From: an uncultured Archangium sp.
Lineage (GTDB): Bacteria > Myxococcota > Myxococcia > Myxococcales > Myxococcaceae
Assembly (NCBI GenBank): GCA_903905455.1
Contig: CAIVGN010000021.1
Coordinates: 1 to 62,780 of the forward strand
DNA: 62,780 nt
Direction of reading: 5' to 3'
The notes under the pieces were generated by a model that did not search any database, was not told where the DNA came from, and saw only the letters and a program-made list of their open reading frames with translations. Position numbers and translations under genes: made by a program. Positions 45,189-54,760 of the stretch are shown piece by piece (position 1 is the first letter of the stretch; the number at the start of each line of letters is the position of its first letter).

Positions 45189-47393
45189 CTACGGGTCGAC
45201 CGCACCACCACGGCCGTTGCCGCAGGACGGGCACACGAACCCGATCTCCGTGCCGACGACCAGGGGCACCGCGAGCACGTCAGCACCCAGCATCCGGTCG
45301 ATCCACCCGGGCTCGCCAGCCATCGTCGTCCAGGCCGTCCCGTGGAGCCGCAGCAAAGGGATCGACCTCGAGCAGCGACCGCAAGCGATCGTCCCCCACG
45401 TCGTCGAGCAGTCCGAGCATGTACAGGAGAAGTGCTGGCCCATCGGCTTGAAGTCTCGCCGCGCGTCTGCGCGGCGATTGCAGGTGGGACACGACAGCAG
45501 GTCGCCGACGACTTTGAGTGCCTGCGCAAGATCCAACTCGAAACGCTGAAGTGCCTTGAGCCGCTTCTCCGCGTCGGTGATGTCCGCGTGTAACTCCTTC
45601 TTTCGCGCGTTGATGTTGCGCGTTCTCTCACCTTCACGAACTGCCTCGCGTCCTTGAAGGGAAACGGCCTCGCGCTCCTTCTTGAGCTGCTCGAGCCGAA
45701 CGCTCGCTTCGCTAACGAGGCGACCGGGATCAAGCGACTCGCTGTCGAGGGGGGGCCGAAGCACCTGCACGGTTTCGCCGGCCACCGCGAGCCAAGTGTA
45801 CTCGCGACTGATTTCCGACAGCTCCGGCCGCGCGATCGTTGGGGGGTACGCGAGGTACGTCGGGGCAGTCGTCACCCAGCGAAGCTGGCGTGTCATTCGC
45901 TCCACGCTGCCGATGTCCCACGGGGACATCGGCAAGAAGCCGACTCCTCGCCGGCCCTCTCTTCCGGCCTCATGGGCAAGCGACCGGAGCCGCACAGCAA
46001 GCTCCGGGGCGAGGTGCTCGAACGCAGCGGCATCGGAAGGTGACGGGTAGAGGATGACCGTCGTCGTGCCAGTGCTCGTGTGCGCATCAGCGTCGGCGAG
46101 CACGCCGCGAAGCTGCTCGTCATCGAGTGCAGCGAGGGAACTACAGAGCGGGACGATGCGCAGCGGCTCGGCGCCCTCCCCATGAAGCGATATGGCACCG
46201 GTCGTCGTGGCCCACGACAAGCGCACGACCCGCGAGCCGTGACGCACCTCGACCTCGCGATCGGAGAGCGACCGCTCCAGGTCGGTCGGCTCGAACCCGA
46301 GCTGGTCGAGCGCCCGTAGCGTCAACAGCAGCACGAAGCTGTCGAACGAGCGACAGAGGTCCTGCATCTCCTCGAAGTACGCGCGCGGCCGGACGGCCTG
46401 CTCCTGGCCGAGCCGAGCCCACTCGAGCCAAAGCTCAGCAACGCTCCGGTAGTGGGCGTCGTCACTGAGGATGTTCGTCATCGTGAGCGTAGTGCCCACC
46501 GTCGCCCGTCGCGGGACCTCTCGGTACAGCACCGAGTCCTTCAGCCCGGAAATCGTGAACAGGAGGTGTCTCAGTTGCCCGAGGGTACGCTCAGCCTTCC
46601 GCTTCGCCTCGCTCGCGTCGAGCGTCTCTCCCCACAGCTTGTAGATGCGCCTCTGACGCCAGTGCGAGCCACCTGCTGCCGCGTCGTGGTTCCCAGTCGC
46701 CTCCCCGAACACACGCAGAAGCCGAGTCACCTCGTGAACGCGCCGGTGCAGGTACACCACGACGTGGTCGACGAGCCGGACCGCGACGCGGTTCTCGTAG
46801 ATGTCGAACTGGTCCTCACTCACTGTGGCAAGGATCCTCTTGGGCACGACGGAGCGCAGAGTCGGCCGTTCCCAGTCCTCCGTGTGCGCGGCGAGGTAGT
46901 TCGCGGCCTGCGCCGGAAACCGCCGGGCACGCGAGACGGCCATCCGCTCGACTTCGACGCGCAGGTGCGTACGCGGCCTCCGGCACACCTCTTCGAGATG
47001 CCCGACGTTCTCCTTGAGCAGTTGCTCGAACCGCTGAAACTCGGCGCGGTTCGACATGCCCGGGACCAACGGCGAGACGTCGAGCACATCGAGCCACGTC
47101 CCGCCCTCAGCGACTACCTCGCCCAAGCTACGCCCGACCGTCCGAATGCTCGCGATGTCCAGCGGGTCAAGCATCTGAGCGCGCGCGAACGTGCCGTCGA
47201 CACGCTCGGCGGCTCGTAGCAGGTGCCAGCGCCCACCCGACTCCGGCACCACGAACATCCCGTCGCACGCCGGGAGCGAGTTCATGAACAGTTCCCCCGG
47301 GGCGCTTTCGCGGACGACGAAGCGGCCCAGTAGCGCAACGCCGCTGCGCGCTTCGCCGATGGCGCCGAGTCGGTCGTGGACTCGAATGCTCAC
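45189..47393 (-). CDS. McrC-like DUF2357 protein with zinc ribbons
   Basis: This 734-aa protein is the probable partner of the McrB-type GTPase. The middle region carries the DUF2357 signature FDIYENRVAVRLVDHVV (about residue 195-210), typical of McrC-like proteins. McrC and DUF2357 proteins usually end in a PD-(D/E)xK nuclease. Here residues 575-630 form a coiled coil and the C-terminus (about 633-734) holds several Cys pairs (CPTC, CTCSDC, CGRC, CPSC), that is, zinc ribbons, with no nuclease motif I can see. The GTG at 47393 overlaps the upstream stop (GTGA), so it is preferred to an ATG at 47483. It is the last gene of the operon. Confidence 0.8.
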   Translation of the reverse strand: MSIRVHDRLGAIGEARSGVALLGRFVVRESAPGELFMNSLPACDGMFVVPESGGRWHLLRAAERVDGTFARAQMLDPLDIASIRTVGRSLGEVVAEGGTWLDVLDVSPLVPGMSNRAEFQRFEQLLKENVGHLEEVCRRPRTHLRVEVERMAVSRARRFPAQAANYLAAHTEDWERPTLRSVVPKRILATVSEDQFDIYENRVAVRLVDHVVVYLHRRVHEVTRLLRVFGEATGNHDAAAGGSHWRQRRIYKLWGETLDASEAKRKAERTLGQLRHLLFTISGLKDSVLYREVPRRATVGTTLTMTNILSDDAHYRSVAELWLEWARLGQEQAVRPRAYFEEMQDLCRSFDSFVLLLTLRALDQLGFEPTDLERSLSDREVEVRHGSRVVRLSWATTTGAISLHGEGAEPLRIVPLCSSLAALDDEQLRGVLADADAHTSTGTTTVILYPSPSDAAAFEHLAPELAVRLRSLAHEAGREGRRGVGFLPMSPWDIGSVERMTRQLRWVTTAPTYLAYPPTIARPELSEISREYTWLAVAGETVQVLRPPLDSESLDPGRLVSEASVRLEQLKKEREAVSLQGREAVREGERTRNINARKKELHADITDAEKRLKALQRFELDLAQALKVVGDLLSCPTCNRRADARRDFKPMGQHFSCTCSDCSTTWGTIACGRCSRSIPLLRLHGTAWTTMAGEPGWIDRMLGADVLAVPLVVGTEIGFVCPSCGNGRGGAVDP

Positions 47394-49858
47394 GCCTCTT
47401 CCTCTGCTCCGAGTCGACGCAGTTCGTCGCGAACGATGGCCGTAGAACGTACCGGGCCCGCCGTCTTGTCCAGCTTCGGCCAAACCTCCGCGATCCGCTC
47501 GTTGAGGGCCGTGAGATCCTCGGGCCGCGTGTCGTGCCGATCGCGAACCTTGCGCAGAAGCTTCGTCGCGAGGATGTGGTCGACCGCTTCACCCACCGTT
47601 CCACCCGCCGCGACGACGACCGGAACGAAGTCGAGCATCTGGCGCTCGAGGCGATTGCCCCAACCCACACCGAAGCGACGCCCGAGGATGTCTGCGAAAG
47701 AGCCGTCAACGAACGAGTAGGCCTCCTTCGCCATGGCCTCGTGAGCCTGCTGCGCCTTGGCGAATGCCATGCGTACGGCGTCGAACGAGACCGGCGCGCG
47801 TGCGGGCAGGCGCTGCGGTTGGAACTGCGCGCGGTGGCGGGGCAACTCCATCACGTGGGCGCGGTCGTAGGTCTTGTCCGCGAAGTCCTTGGTCGTCTCG
47901 TCGTGGTTCGCGGTGCCAACGAACCACACGTTCTGCGGGATCGTCAACGTGCGGCCGTTGCGGAGGTGCGCCGGGGCAGGCTCGACCGCTGCCGTCATGA
48001 GATCGAGCTTTTGGATGCGCGGATCCTGCTCGAGCGCCGAGAGCAGGTCCGCGAAGTACTGCTCGGGATGGGAGAGGTTCATCTCGTCGAGAACGACGAT
48101 GTTGACGAGACCTGAGTAGCGAGGGCACTGCGCGCGGTAGAGCGCCTGCAGGAACTCGGACTCGTAGAACCGCCGCTCGAAGGCGTTGAAGTGCCCGACG
48201 AGGTCCTGGCGATCGCGCCAGCCGGCCTGCACCTCGACGAGGGTGGAGCCCGCGCCGAACGCCCGCGCGACCGCGAGGGGCAGGCTCGTCTTGCCGGTTC
48301 CGCTGATACCTTGCAGCAGGTGGAGTCGGCTCATCGCGAGGCCGCCCAGGAAGCAGCGGATGTCCCGCAGCTCGTAGGACAGCACCTTGTCCGGGTTGGC
48401 CGGATCGATGGCAATGCGGTGTTGGAGGTCCTGGCAGAACACTTTCAGGTCCGAGATCTCATCGGTCACGGGCGTCTGGGTCTGGAGCCCACTGTCGGCG
48501 TCCATCTGGCTGCATGACGGGAACGGGCTCACGCCGTCGGCGCGTCGAATGCGCTCGTTGACGTCCTTGCGCAGCTCCTCGAGCGCCGTGTGCAGGAGGT
48601 CCCGGGCGCTCTCCAGCGCAGCCTTCTGGTCGCGGAGCGTCTCGAGCTCGGTGACGGCGATCGATGCCTTCGCCAGTGCGGTCCTCGCGGCGACGCTTTC
48701 CTGCGTGAGCCGCGCGCGCTCTGCCTCCCACTCCTCCTGCGCGCGCTCGAGCGTGGCGAGTCGCTCCGTGACGTCCTGGTTGGGACGCTTGGCGAGCTGC
48801 GCCTTCAGGGAAGCGCACTCCTTCAGGAGCGCGTCGAGTTCCCTCTTCACCTCCTCGAGCGGGCGATTGCCGAGCGCACGCTCTGCGTCATCGCGCAGAC
48901 GCAGCACCTCGTACAACTCGTCTCGCCCGGCCTGAGCGCTCACCAGGCGGGCTTCGAGATCCCGCTGCTTGGCCTTCGCGGCCTCCAATTCATGGGCGGC
49001 TCGCCGGGCGACGCGCTCGTCGAACGCCTCGCGGTCCTCGCGCAGAACATCTCGCTCGAGTTCCACCTGCGCAGCTCGCTTCTTCAGGTCCGCCCGGTCC
49101 TTCGTGAGCTGCTCGCGTTCAAGCCGAACACGCTCGGCGCCTTCAAGCTCGCTTGCAGCGATCGTCGCTTCGTGGGAGGCGAGTGCCTGCCGTTGCGCGT
49201 CGCGTCTGCGCTCATCCTCGGCGCGGCGCTCGGCTTCCCATACCGCGCGTTCTCTCGCGATCTGCGCCCGCGCCTTGGACAGCTCTTCGCGCAGGGCTGC
49301 GGCCTCATTGTCGAGCTGTTGCAGGGACGTCCTGCGTTCGACTGCGAAGCCCGCCTCCGCGTTCAGCTCCCTGTCTCGGATGACCTTCTCGCGCCCTTGC
49401 ACGTCGAGTTCTCGCGCCTGAAGCCTCGCCTCAGCCTCCTTCACCCCGTCTTGGTCCGCCTTGAGAGTGCGCTCGGAGTCCTCAAGAGTCGTCGCGCGCG
49501 TCTTCAGTCCCTCGTCGCGCGCAAGCAGGTCCTGCTCCAGCGCAGCGAGTTCCGTCTCGCGTTTGGCGAGGCGTGCGTCGCGGGCCCGACACAGTGCCAC
49601 GGTCTCGTCGACCAGCCTGGCCGTCGCGACGACGTCGAGCGTCGATGTCGTGGTCGCCGGAGGCGTGACGAGAGCGATCTCCAAGTCGGCCTCGGTCGCT
49701 GCCGCAATGGCAGACTCGTTGGCGGCCGCGATGGTGGCGAGCGCGGCCTCGGGGGTCTGCGGCGTTGCCGCGATAAGCGGCGGGCCGTGAGTCGTCGACG
49801 AGGAATCCGGCGCCTTGGCCTGCTGGTGCTGCTGGCGGTGCTTGTTCTTCTTGCTCAT
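47390..49858 (-). CDS. McrB-type AAA+ GTPase with coiled coil
   Basis: This 822-aa protein has a low-complexity N-terminus (1-90), a very long coiled coil (about 95-440, Glu/Arg/Ala-rich heptads) and a C-terminal AAA+ domain. That domain has Walker A GISGTGKTS near residue 519, Walker B VVLDEMNLSHPEQY near 590 and the McrB-like sensor GTANHDETTKDF. McrB uses GTP to drive translocation and activates McrC. The coiled coil replaces the usual DNA-recognition N-domain, suggesting an unusual scaffold or target-sensing mode. It starts 5 nt after the stop of the winged-helix gene. Confidence 0.85.
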   Translation of the reverse strand: MSKKNKHRQQHQQAKAPDSSSTTHGPPLIAATPQTPEAALATIAAANESAIAAATEADLEIALVTPPATTTSTLDVVATARLVDETVALCRARDARLAKRETELAALEQDLLARDEGLKTRATTLEDSERTLKADQDGVKEAEARLQARELDVQGREKVIRDRELNAEAGFAVERRTSLQQLDNEAAALREELSKARAQIARERAVWEAERRAEDERRRDAQRQALASHEATIAASELEGAERVRLEREQLTKDRADLKKRAAQVELERDVLREDREAFDERVARRAAHELEAAKAKQRDLEARLVSAQAGRDELYEVLRLRDDAERALGNRPLEEVKRELDALLKECASLKAQLAKRPNQDVTERLATLERAQEEWEAERARLTQESVAARTALAKASIAVTELETLRDQKAALESARDLLHTALEELRKDVNERIRRADGVSPFPSCSQMDADSGLQTQTPVTDEISDLKVFCQDLQHRIAIDPANPDKVLSYELRDIRCFLGGLAMSRLHLLQGISGTGKTSLPLAVARAFGAGSTLVEVQAGWRDRQDLVGHFNAFERRFYESEFLQALYRAQCPRYSGLVNIVVLDEMNLSHPEQYFADLLSALEQDPRIQKLDLMTAAVEPAPAHLRNGRTLTIPQNVWFVGTANHDETTKDFADKTYDRAHVMELPRHRAQFQPQRLPARAPVSFDAVRMAFAKAQQAHEAMAKEAYSFVDGSFADILGRRFGVGWGNRLERQMLDFVPVVVAAGGTVGEAVDHILATKLLRKVRDRHDTRPEDLTALNERIAEVWPKLDKTAGPVRSTAIVRDELRRLGAEEEA

Positions 49859-49863
49859 GGCTG

Positions 49864-51453
49864 TCAGGTCCTCGTGGAGTCGAACGGCTGGCCGAGGCCG
49901 GAGAGCAGGCCCACAGCGCGATGAACGTCGGCGATGACTGGCAGCACCGACTGGAGGGACGGTCGCTCGGCGCCCGCGTGAACCGCACCGCCGGCCCTCG
50001 TGGCGACGTTGTCGAGCACTTCGAGGAGCCCCGGCTCCTGGGAGGCCGCGCGACGTAGGGGATGCGCGCGGTCGTCACGCGCCGCGAGCACGGCGGCGAC
50101 GATTGCGCCACGCAGCCGCCAACCGCCGTCCGGGTAGCAGGCAGCCTTCACATGGTTTGGCTTCACGCGTGCCAGCGCCTCGGGTAGCGGCACACGGAAA
50201 CCCACGGCCTTCGCCGAAGCCTCGTAGACCCCTTGGCAGTACGCCTCGTCCTCAACAGGCCGTCGATCGGTGTAGACGCGGCGCCAGACGAAGCGCGGAG
50301 GGTGACGGTCGAATATCGCCTTGAACGTGCCCTCCAATGCGCGGCGTGCGGCACCGAGGAGGTCGCGCAGCTTGTGCTCAGGGCATGACTCGCCGAGCAA
50401 CCCGGCCTCGACATGCGCGTACTCGAGCGCGACGAGGTCCTCGTACTGAGGCAGATCGCGGGCGCTGACGGACAGCGCCATCTCGACGTTGTTGATAGCC
50501 ATCGCCCGAACCTCGCCCGCCCAGCGCTGCTGCTCCTGGATCTGCTCGTCGAGCGAGCGGCCGATCATGCTCTCAAGGACGGAGTGGAGCCCCGACGACG
50601 ACCGCATCTCGCGCTCGAGCGCACGTCGCAGCGTCGGGCTGACCCCGAGGCCGAAGGGGTCACACGCATGCCACTCGCCGCCGACGTCACCCGCCTCGGA
50701 CAGATAGATGAAGGTGGTGACGAAGACGGGGGTGGGTCGATCGTCGACGAGCGAGACGCGTTCCAGAACGACGCTGCCGGCGTGAGCGAGCGTGTCGTCC
50801 TCATCGGCGCTCTCGTACGACTCCGAGCGTCGAAGCGCGGAGCGATGTCGACGGGTCACACGGACGATCTCGGATGCGCCAGGTGCGGGAGGAAGCGCGA
50901 GGTCGCCGGGCAGCACCATGAACGCTCGCTCTCGGCGCGGCTTTCCTTTGGACCCGAGCACGAGGTCGGGGAACCCGCCGTTCGGGTTCTGCTGCAACTC
51001 GACGTAGTCGAGCTTCTCGACGAAACGCGGCCAGAGGTCGCCGGTCCACGGGTCCTGGAACACGTGCCCCGTCACCATCCGACTCGCATCGAGCGTCTCC
51101 TCCTCGAAGAGTTCGCGCCCCTTTTCGGTCGGAAGCCCATTGCTGCCAAGCAGCCGACGCTCCTGCAGTTCGATGTAGATGAGCGCCGCGAGGTCCGCAT
51201 GGATGTGGAGCCGCTCGCCGATGCGCTGGACGTTCGTGGTCCCAGCACGGCACATCCCCAGCACCGCCTTCTGGAGCACGTTGAGCTCGCGATCTCGCAC
51301 CTCTGGGGCCACGACGCGGTACATCAGCGCGGGCCACAAGACGAAGCGGCGCTTGCCCGGGCTCCACCGCATCCGTTGGTTCGTGCTCGGGTCCTTGGGT
51401 AGCCGCGGCCCGAAGTGGAGGACCGGCGCTTCACGCCTGAAGAGCAATGCCAT
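49864..51453 (-). CDS. Winged-helix protein of defence operon
   Basis: This 529-aa protein is not assigned to a family. Residues 60-125 look like a winged HTH (VLQKAVLGMCRAGTTNVQRIGERL, then LQERRLLGSNGLPTEKGREL). The rest is mixed alpha/beta with a Lys/Arg-rich patch after 180. No catalytic motif is visible. The ATG at 51453 has a strong GGAGG site and lies 23 nt inside the helicase gene, so it is co-transcribed. It may give DNA or nucleoprotein recognition to the helicase/McrBC module. Confidence 0.75.
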   Translation of the reverse strand: MALLFRREAPVLHFGPRLPKDPSTNQRMRWSPGKRRFVLWPALMYRVVAPEVRDRELNVLQKAVLGMCRAGTTNVQRIGERLHIHADLAALIYIELQERRLLGSNGLPTEKGRELFEEETLDASRMVTGHVFQDPWTGDLWPRFVEKLDYVELQQNPNGGFPDLVLGSKGKPRRERAFMVLPGDLALPPAPGASEIVRVTRRHRSALRRSESYESADEDDTLAHAGSVVLERVSLVDDRPTPVFVTTFIYLSEAGDVGGEWHACDPFGLGVSPTLRRALEREMRSSSGLHSVLESMIGRSLDEQIQEQQRWAGEVRAMAINNVEMALSVSARDLPQYEDLVALEYAHVEAGLLGESCPEHKLRDLLGAARRALEGTFKAIFDRHPPRFVWRRVYTDRRPVEDEAYCQGVYEASAKAVGFRVPLPEALARVKPNHVKAACYPDGGWRLRGAIVAAVLAARDDRAHPLRRAASQEPGLLEVLDNVATRAGGAVHAGAERPSLQSVLPVIADVHRAVGLLSGLGQPFDSTRT

Positions 51454-54400
51454 GCTTCCCTCCACAGAGTTCGCGGAAGCCCACGAGGCCACGCAGGGCC
51501 TTCTCCGACGCTTCGCCCCTCAGCATCGCCGCGTCGCCGACCACGATGAGCAGGCGCTGCTGCCGGCTCATGGCGACGCACAGGCGGTTCTCGAGCATCA
51601 GGTGTCCCAGCTTGCGTCGAAGGGATCGCTCGTCCGACGCGGGCAGGTCGTTCGACCTCGTCATCGACAAGAACACGACGTCGAACTCTTTGCCCTGGAA
51701 AGCATCGACAGTGCCCACCCGCAACCGCTCAATGAGTCGCCCGTCCTCGCTGCGCGTCTCGCGCCAAGCGTCCTTCACGCGGTAGGAGCCGTCGTCGAGC
51801 CGCTCGGACAACCCGCGCTTCTCCATCGCGCGCAGGACCTCGTCTACCTGCGCGGAGTAGAAGGAGATGACGCCGAAGCTGAGATCACGGCGCGCTGTCG
51901 CCAGGCTCTCGACCTCCTTCGCGATCCACTCGGCCTCGACAGCCCGGCGCTTGCTTTGGCCGCCATGCTCACGGCCACGTGAAAGGGGCATGTCGACCCA
52001 CGCGGCGACGCGCCCGGCGTAGCCCGGAAGGTCGTGAACGAACTCCTCGGAGCGCCGCGGCGACTCGAAGCCTTCGCCGTAGGGCGCGTAGAACGTGTCG
52101 CTGACGAACGAGCCCAGCACGGGGTGCATCCGGTACTGCTTGTCGAGCGTGACGGTGCGCTTGATGCCGTCCTTCGCCTCGCGCTCCTTCATCGCCTGAA
52201 ACAAACGCTCGAAGAGGCTCCGGCGTAGCGCAGTCGTGGTCGCCTCGGAGACGGACTGTTCAAGCTGGCTCTCGATGTCGGGCTCGAGGATGTGCGGTAG
52301 CTGTCGGTGGTCTCCAACCAGGATGATGCGCCGCTCGGCCCGCGACATCGGGATGAACAGATCGAGCGGGTTCGCGCGTGCTGCCTCGTCGACGATCACA
52401 TTGGCGAATACGGTGTCCTGGCCCTTCGCCAAGCTCATCTGGAAGCCAACCGACTGCTGGCAGGTGGCCGCGAGCACGACGGTGTAACTCCGAACCGCGT
52501 CGCGAACGGCGTCGATGTCGTTCTCGAGGTCGTTGAGGTACTCGTAGAGCACCGCGTCCTCGCCTCCGGCCGACTCGCGCGCCTTGCAGTACAGCGCGTC
52601 CACGATCTCGGGTAGGAGACTCTCGAGGTCGCCGTGGACCATCGGGGCTCCCACGGGCTTCTCGGCCGCAAGGAAATCGATCAGCACATCCTGCAGCGCC
52701 TTCAGCTCGGCCAAGAACGGGGGCGGGTCGTCGCTGGCCCATCCCGCTGCGTCGCTCAAGACGCGGTGCTTGGTCTCTTCGTACAACCCCATGCGCTGAA
52801 GGCGAAGGAGCGCGCGCCCTGCGTTCCGAGGGCCGTCGTCGCCGAACGCGACGGCGTCTGTGCGAAGCCCCCGAACTGCCTTGAGGGCAAGTGCTCGATC
52901 GTCATCCTCGGGGTCACCGAGCTGCGCGGGGGAGCGCGAGATCTCCTGGCGAAGCACGTCAAGTCGATCTTTGAGCGCCGGCGGGACGTAGCTGCGGCAA
53001 AGCTCCTGAACTTCACACACGACACGAAGCGACTCGTCGACGGTGAGCGGTGACGCGACGTAGGCGGCGGCAAGCGAGCGGACCTTGCGGAGCACCTCGG
53101 TCACGGGGCGTTCGGGGAGCGTCGACAGGTCCGCGCGCACGGCGTCGGCTCTATCCCGTCGCCATCGATCGAACCCGTCGCTCTGGTCGGTGGTCCCGCG
53201 CTTGCGCCCGACCTTGATCGCCGGGAGTCCGAATACGAGGGTTTTCGATGCCGCGTTCTCGACCGCGTCGTGCTGGTAGCTCGTGAGCAAGGTTTGACCA
53301 GCGAGATCGTCCTCCGACAGCTCAGCGAGGCGGGCCTCGAGCGCAGCGATCGTCTTCGTCTTGCCGGTACCCGGCGGGCCCTGAATCAAGGCGATGTCGG
53401 GCGTGTTGAGCGCCACGCGCAGCGCCTCGACCTGCCTCGCCGTGGGCTCCCCGCCGAACACTTCGCGCGCAGCGACCGAGAGCGCGTCCTCAGTTTTCCT
53501 GCGCCGCTCGGGAACAGCGCTGCCCTCGAGCAGGAGGCCGAGCTGAGGCATAGGGCACTCGGCCGACGCGATGAGCGACTGCGCATGCTCGCGGCGTTCG
53601 AGCCGCTTGCGGTCGCCGCTCACGCTCAGGAACAGCACGCCGCTTTCGGGCGGCTCGCGGTCGTCGCTGTCGATGGGAGGCTGCAGGTCGATCGCGCGAC
53701 GCTGGGGCTCGGCACCCGAGAACGCACCGACAAAGATCCGCGACCGCTCCGGGTGAGCGGCAGCCCCATCAGTCGGCGTCGCGGCGTCGTCGGTCGCCTG
53801 CTGCAACTCGCGAGGCGGGTGCAGGGCAGCTTCGAGATCGACGTCCTCCGCGTTGCGCAGCACCTCGAGGGCGGCATCGAGCTGCTTCGTGTCCTCGATG
53901 TAGAAGCGCCACCGCCCGTCTCCCTGAAGCTGCCGCTTGTTGTAGCGGAGCCAACCCAGGGTTCGCGCGCGGCGCAGCACGCTCTCGCGCTCGAGCTTGT
54001 TGTACTCCTTCCAAATGTTGAGGTAACTGCCCGCCCGCTCGACGAGCTGGTCGAGTTCGGTTCGCGCGGTGCCGCGAAATGCGCCAGCGATGGTCGCATC
54101 GCAGAACCGGACACGCCCGAGCACGAGGACTACCGGACGGCGCTCGTCTGGCGCTGTGCCGCGCTTCGCTTCCACGACCCGAGTAGCGATGAGCTTGTCG
54201 TCGCGCCCCTTCGCCACATCGACCGCGTACCCACGGCCATGAAGGCGAAACGCGCCGCGCTGGTCGGTCGCCGGTGTCGGGCTGCCCGAGAGGAACACCC
54301 TGGAGCCGCCGTCCGCCGCTTGCAGGAGGAAGCGATCGCTCAGCCACTGCGTAGCCTCGCCGGCCGAGACGCTGCGACCGAGCTTCTGCCGCACCTGCTC

Positions 54401-54760
54401 GACCAGTTTGTCGTCGACGCCGATGTCGACCTGATCGGGCCAGTCGTACCGAGAGGGGAACTCGTGGACCTGGAGAAGGACCGCTTTGCTGTTCTTCCCC
54501 TTCGGACGAACGGAAGCGACCCACGCGACGCGCGGGAGGTTCCGATCGCGGACGCGTTGGAGCGCTTCAGACGCGCGCCTGTCAGCGCCAACGACGCTCC
54601 ACGCGCTGGGCCCGATGCGCAGCAACGACTCGCCGGTGACATCGGAAAACTGCAGCGCCGCCTCCGCGCGAGGCTCGGCGGCGAGGCCGAAGTCGGCCGC
54701 CGCGCTCGGCAGGACCTCGATCGTCGAGACATCTCCAGAGGCCAGGTCGTTGATGTTCAT
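51431..54760 (-). CDS. Upf1-like SF1 helicase
   Basis: This 1109-aa protein ends in a superfamily 1 helicase of the Upf1/DNA2 type. Motif I GPPGTGKTKT is near residue 460, motif II VIVDEAARANP near 788, motif III LVGDHRQLPH near 815, QYRMHP near 873 and the late GTVDAFQGKEFDVV and VAMSRQQRLL. A 160-residue insertion separates motifs I and II. The first 430 residues are an unrecognised regulatory or nucleic-acid-binding region. Its start overlaps the kinase stop (ATGA). It probably moves on DNA or RNA for the defence complex. Confidence 0.88.
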   Translation of the reverse strand: MNINDLASGDVSTIEVLPSAAADFGLAAEPRAEAALQFSDVTGESLLRIGPSAWSVVGADRRASEALQRVRDRNLPRVAWVASVRPKGKNSKAVLLQVHEFPSRYDWPDQVDIGVDDKLVEQVRQKLGRSVSAGEATQWLSDRFLLQAADGGSRVFLSGSPTPATDQRGAFRLHGRGYAVDVAKGRDDKLIATRVVEAKRGTAPDERRPVVLVLGRVRFCDATIAGAFRGTARTELDQLVERAGSYLNIWKEYNKLERESVLRRARTLGWLRYNKRQLQGDGRWRFYIEDTKQLDAALEVLRNAEDVDLEAALHPPRELQQATDDAATPTDGAAAHPERSRIFVGAFSGAEPQRRAIDLQPPIDSDDREPPESGVLFLSVSGDRKRLERREHAQSLIASAECPMPQLGLLLEGSAVPERRRKTEDALSVAAREVFGGEPTARQVEALRVALNTPDIALIQGPPGTGKTKTIAALEARLAELSEDDLAGQTLLTSYQHDAVENAASKTLVFGLPAIKVGRKRGTTDQSDGFDRWRRDRADAVRADLSTLPERPVTEVLRKVRSLAAAYVASPLTVDESLRVVCEVQELCRSYVPPALKDRLDVLRQEISRSPAQLGDPEDDDRALALKAVRGLRTDAVAFGDDGPRNAGRALLRLQRMGLYEETKHRVLSDAAGWASDDPPPFLAELKALQDVLIDFLAAEKPVGAPMVHGDLESLLPEIVDALYCKARESAGGEDAVLYEYLNDLENDIDAVRDAVRSYTVVLAATCQQSVGFQMSLAKGQDTVFANVIVDEAARANPLDLFIPMSRAERRIILVGDHRQLPHILEPDIESQLEQSVSEATTTALRRSLFERLFQAMKEREAKDGIKRTVTLDKQYRMHPVLGSFVSDTFYAPYGEGFESPRRSEEFVHDLPGYAGRVAAWVDMPLSRGREHGGQSKRRAVEAEWIAKEVESLATARRDLSFGVISFYSAQVDEVLRAMEKRGLSERLDDGSYRVKDAWRETRSEDGRLIERLRVGTVDAFQGKEFDVVFLSMTRSNDLPASDERSLRRKLGHLMLENRLCVAMSRQQRLLIVVGDAAMLRGEASEKALRGLVGFRELCGGKHGIALQA

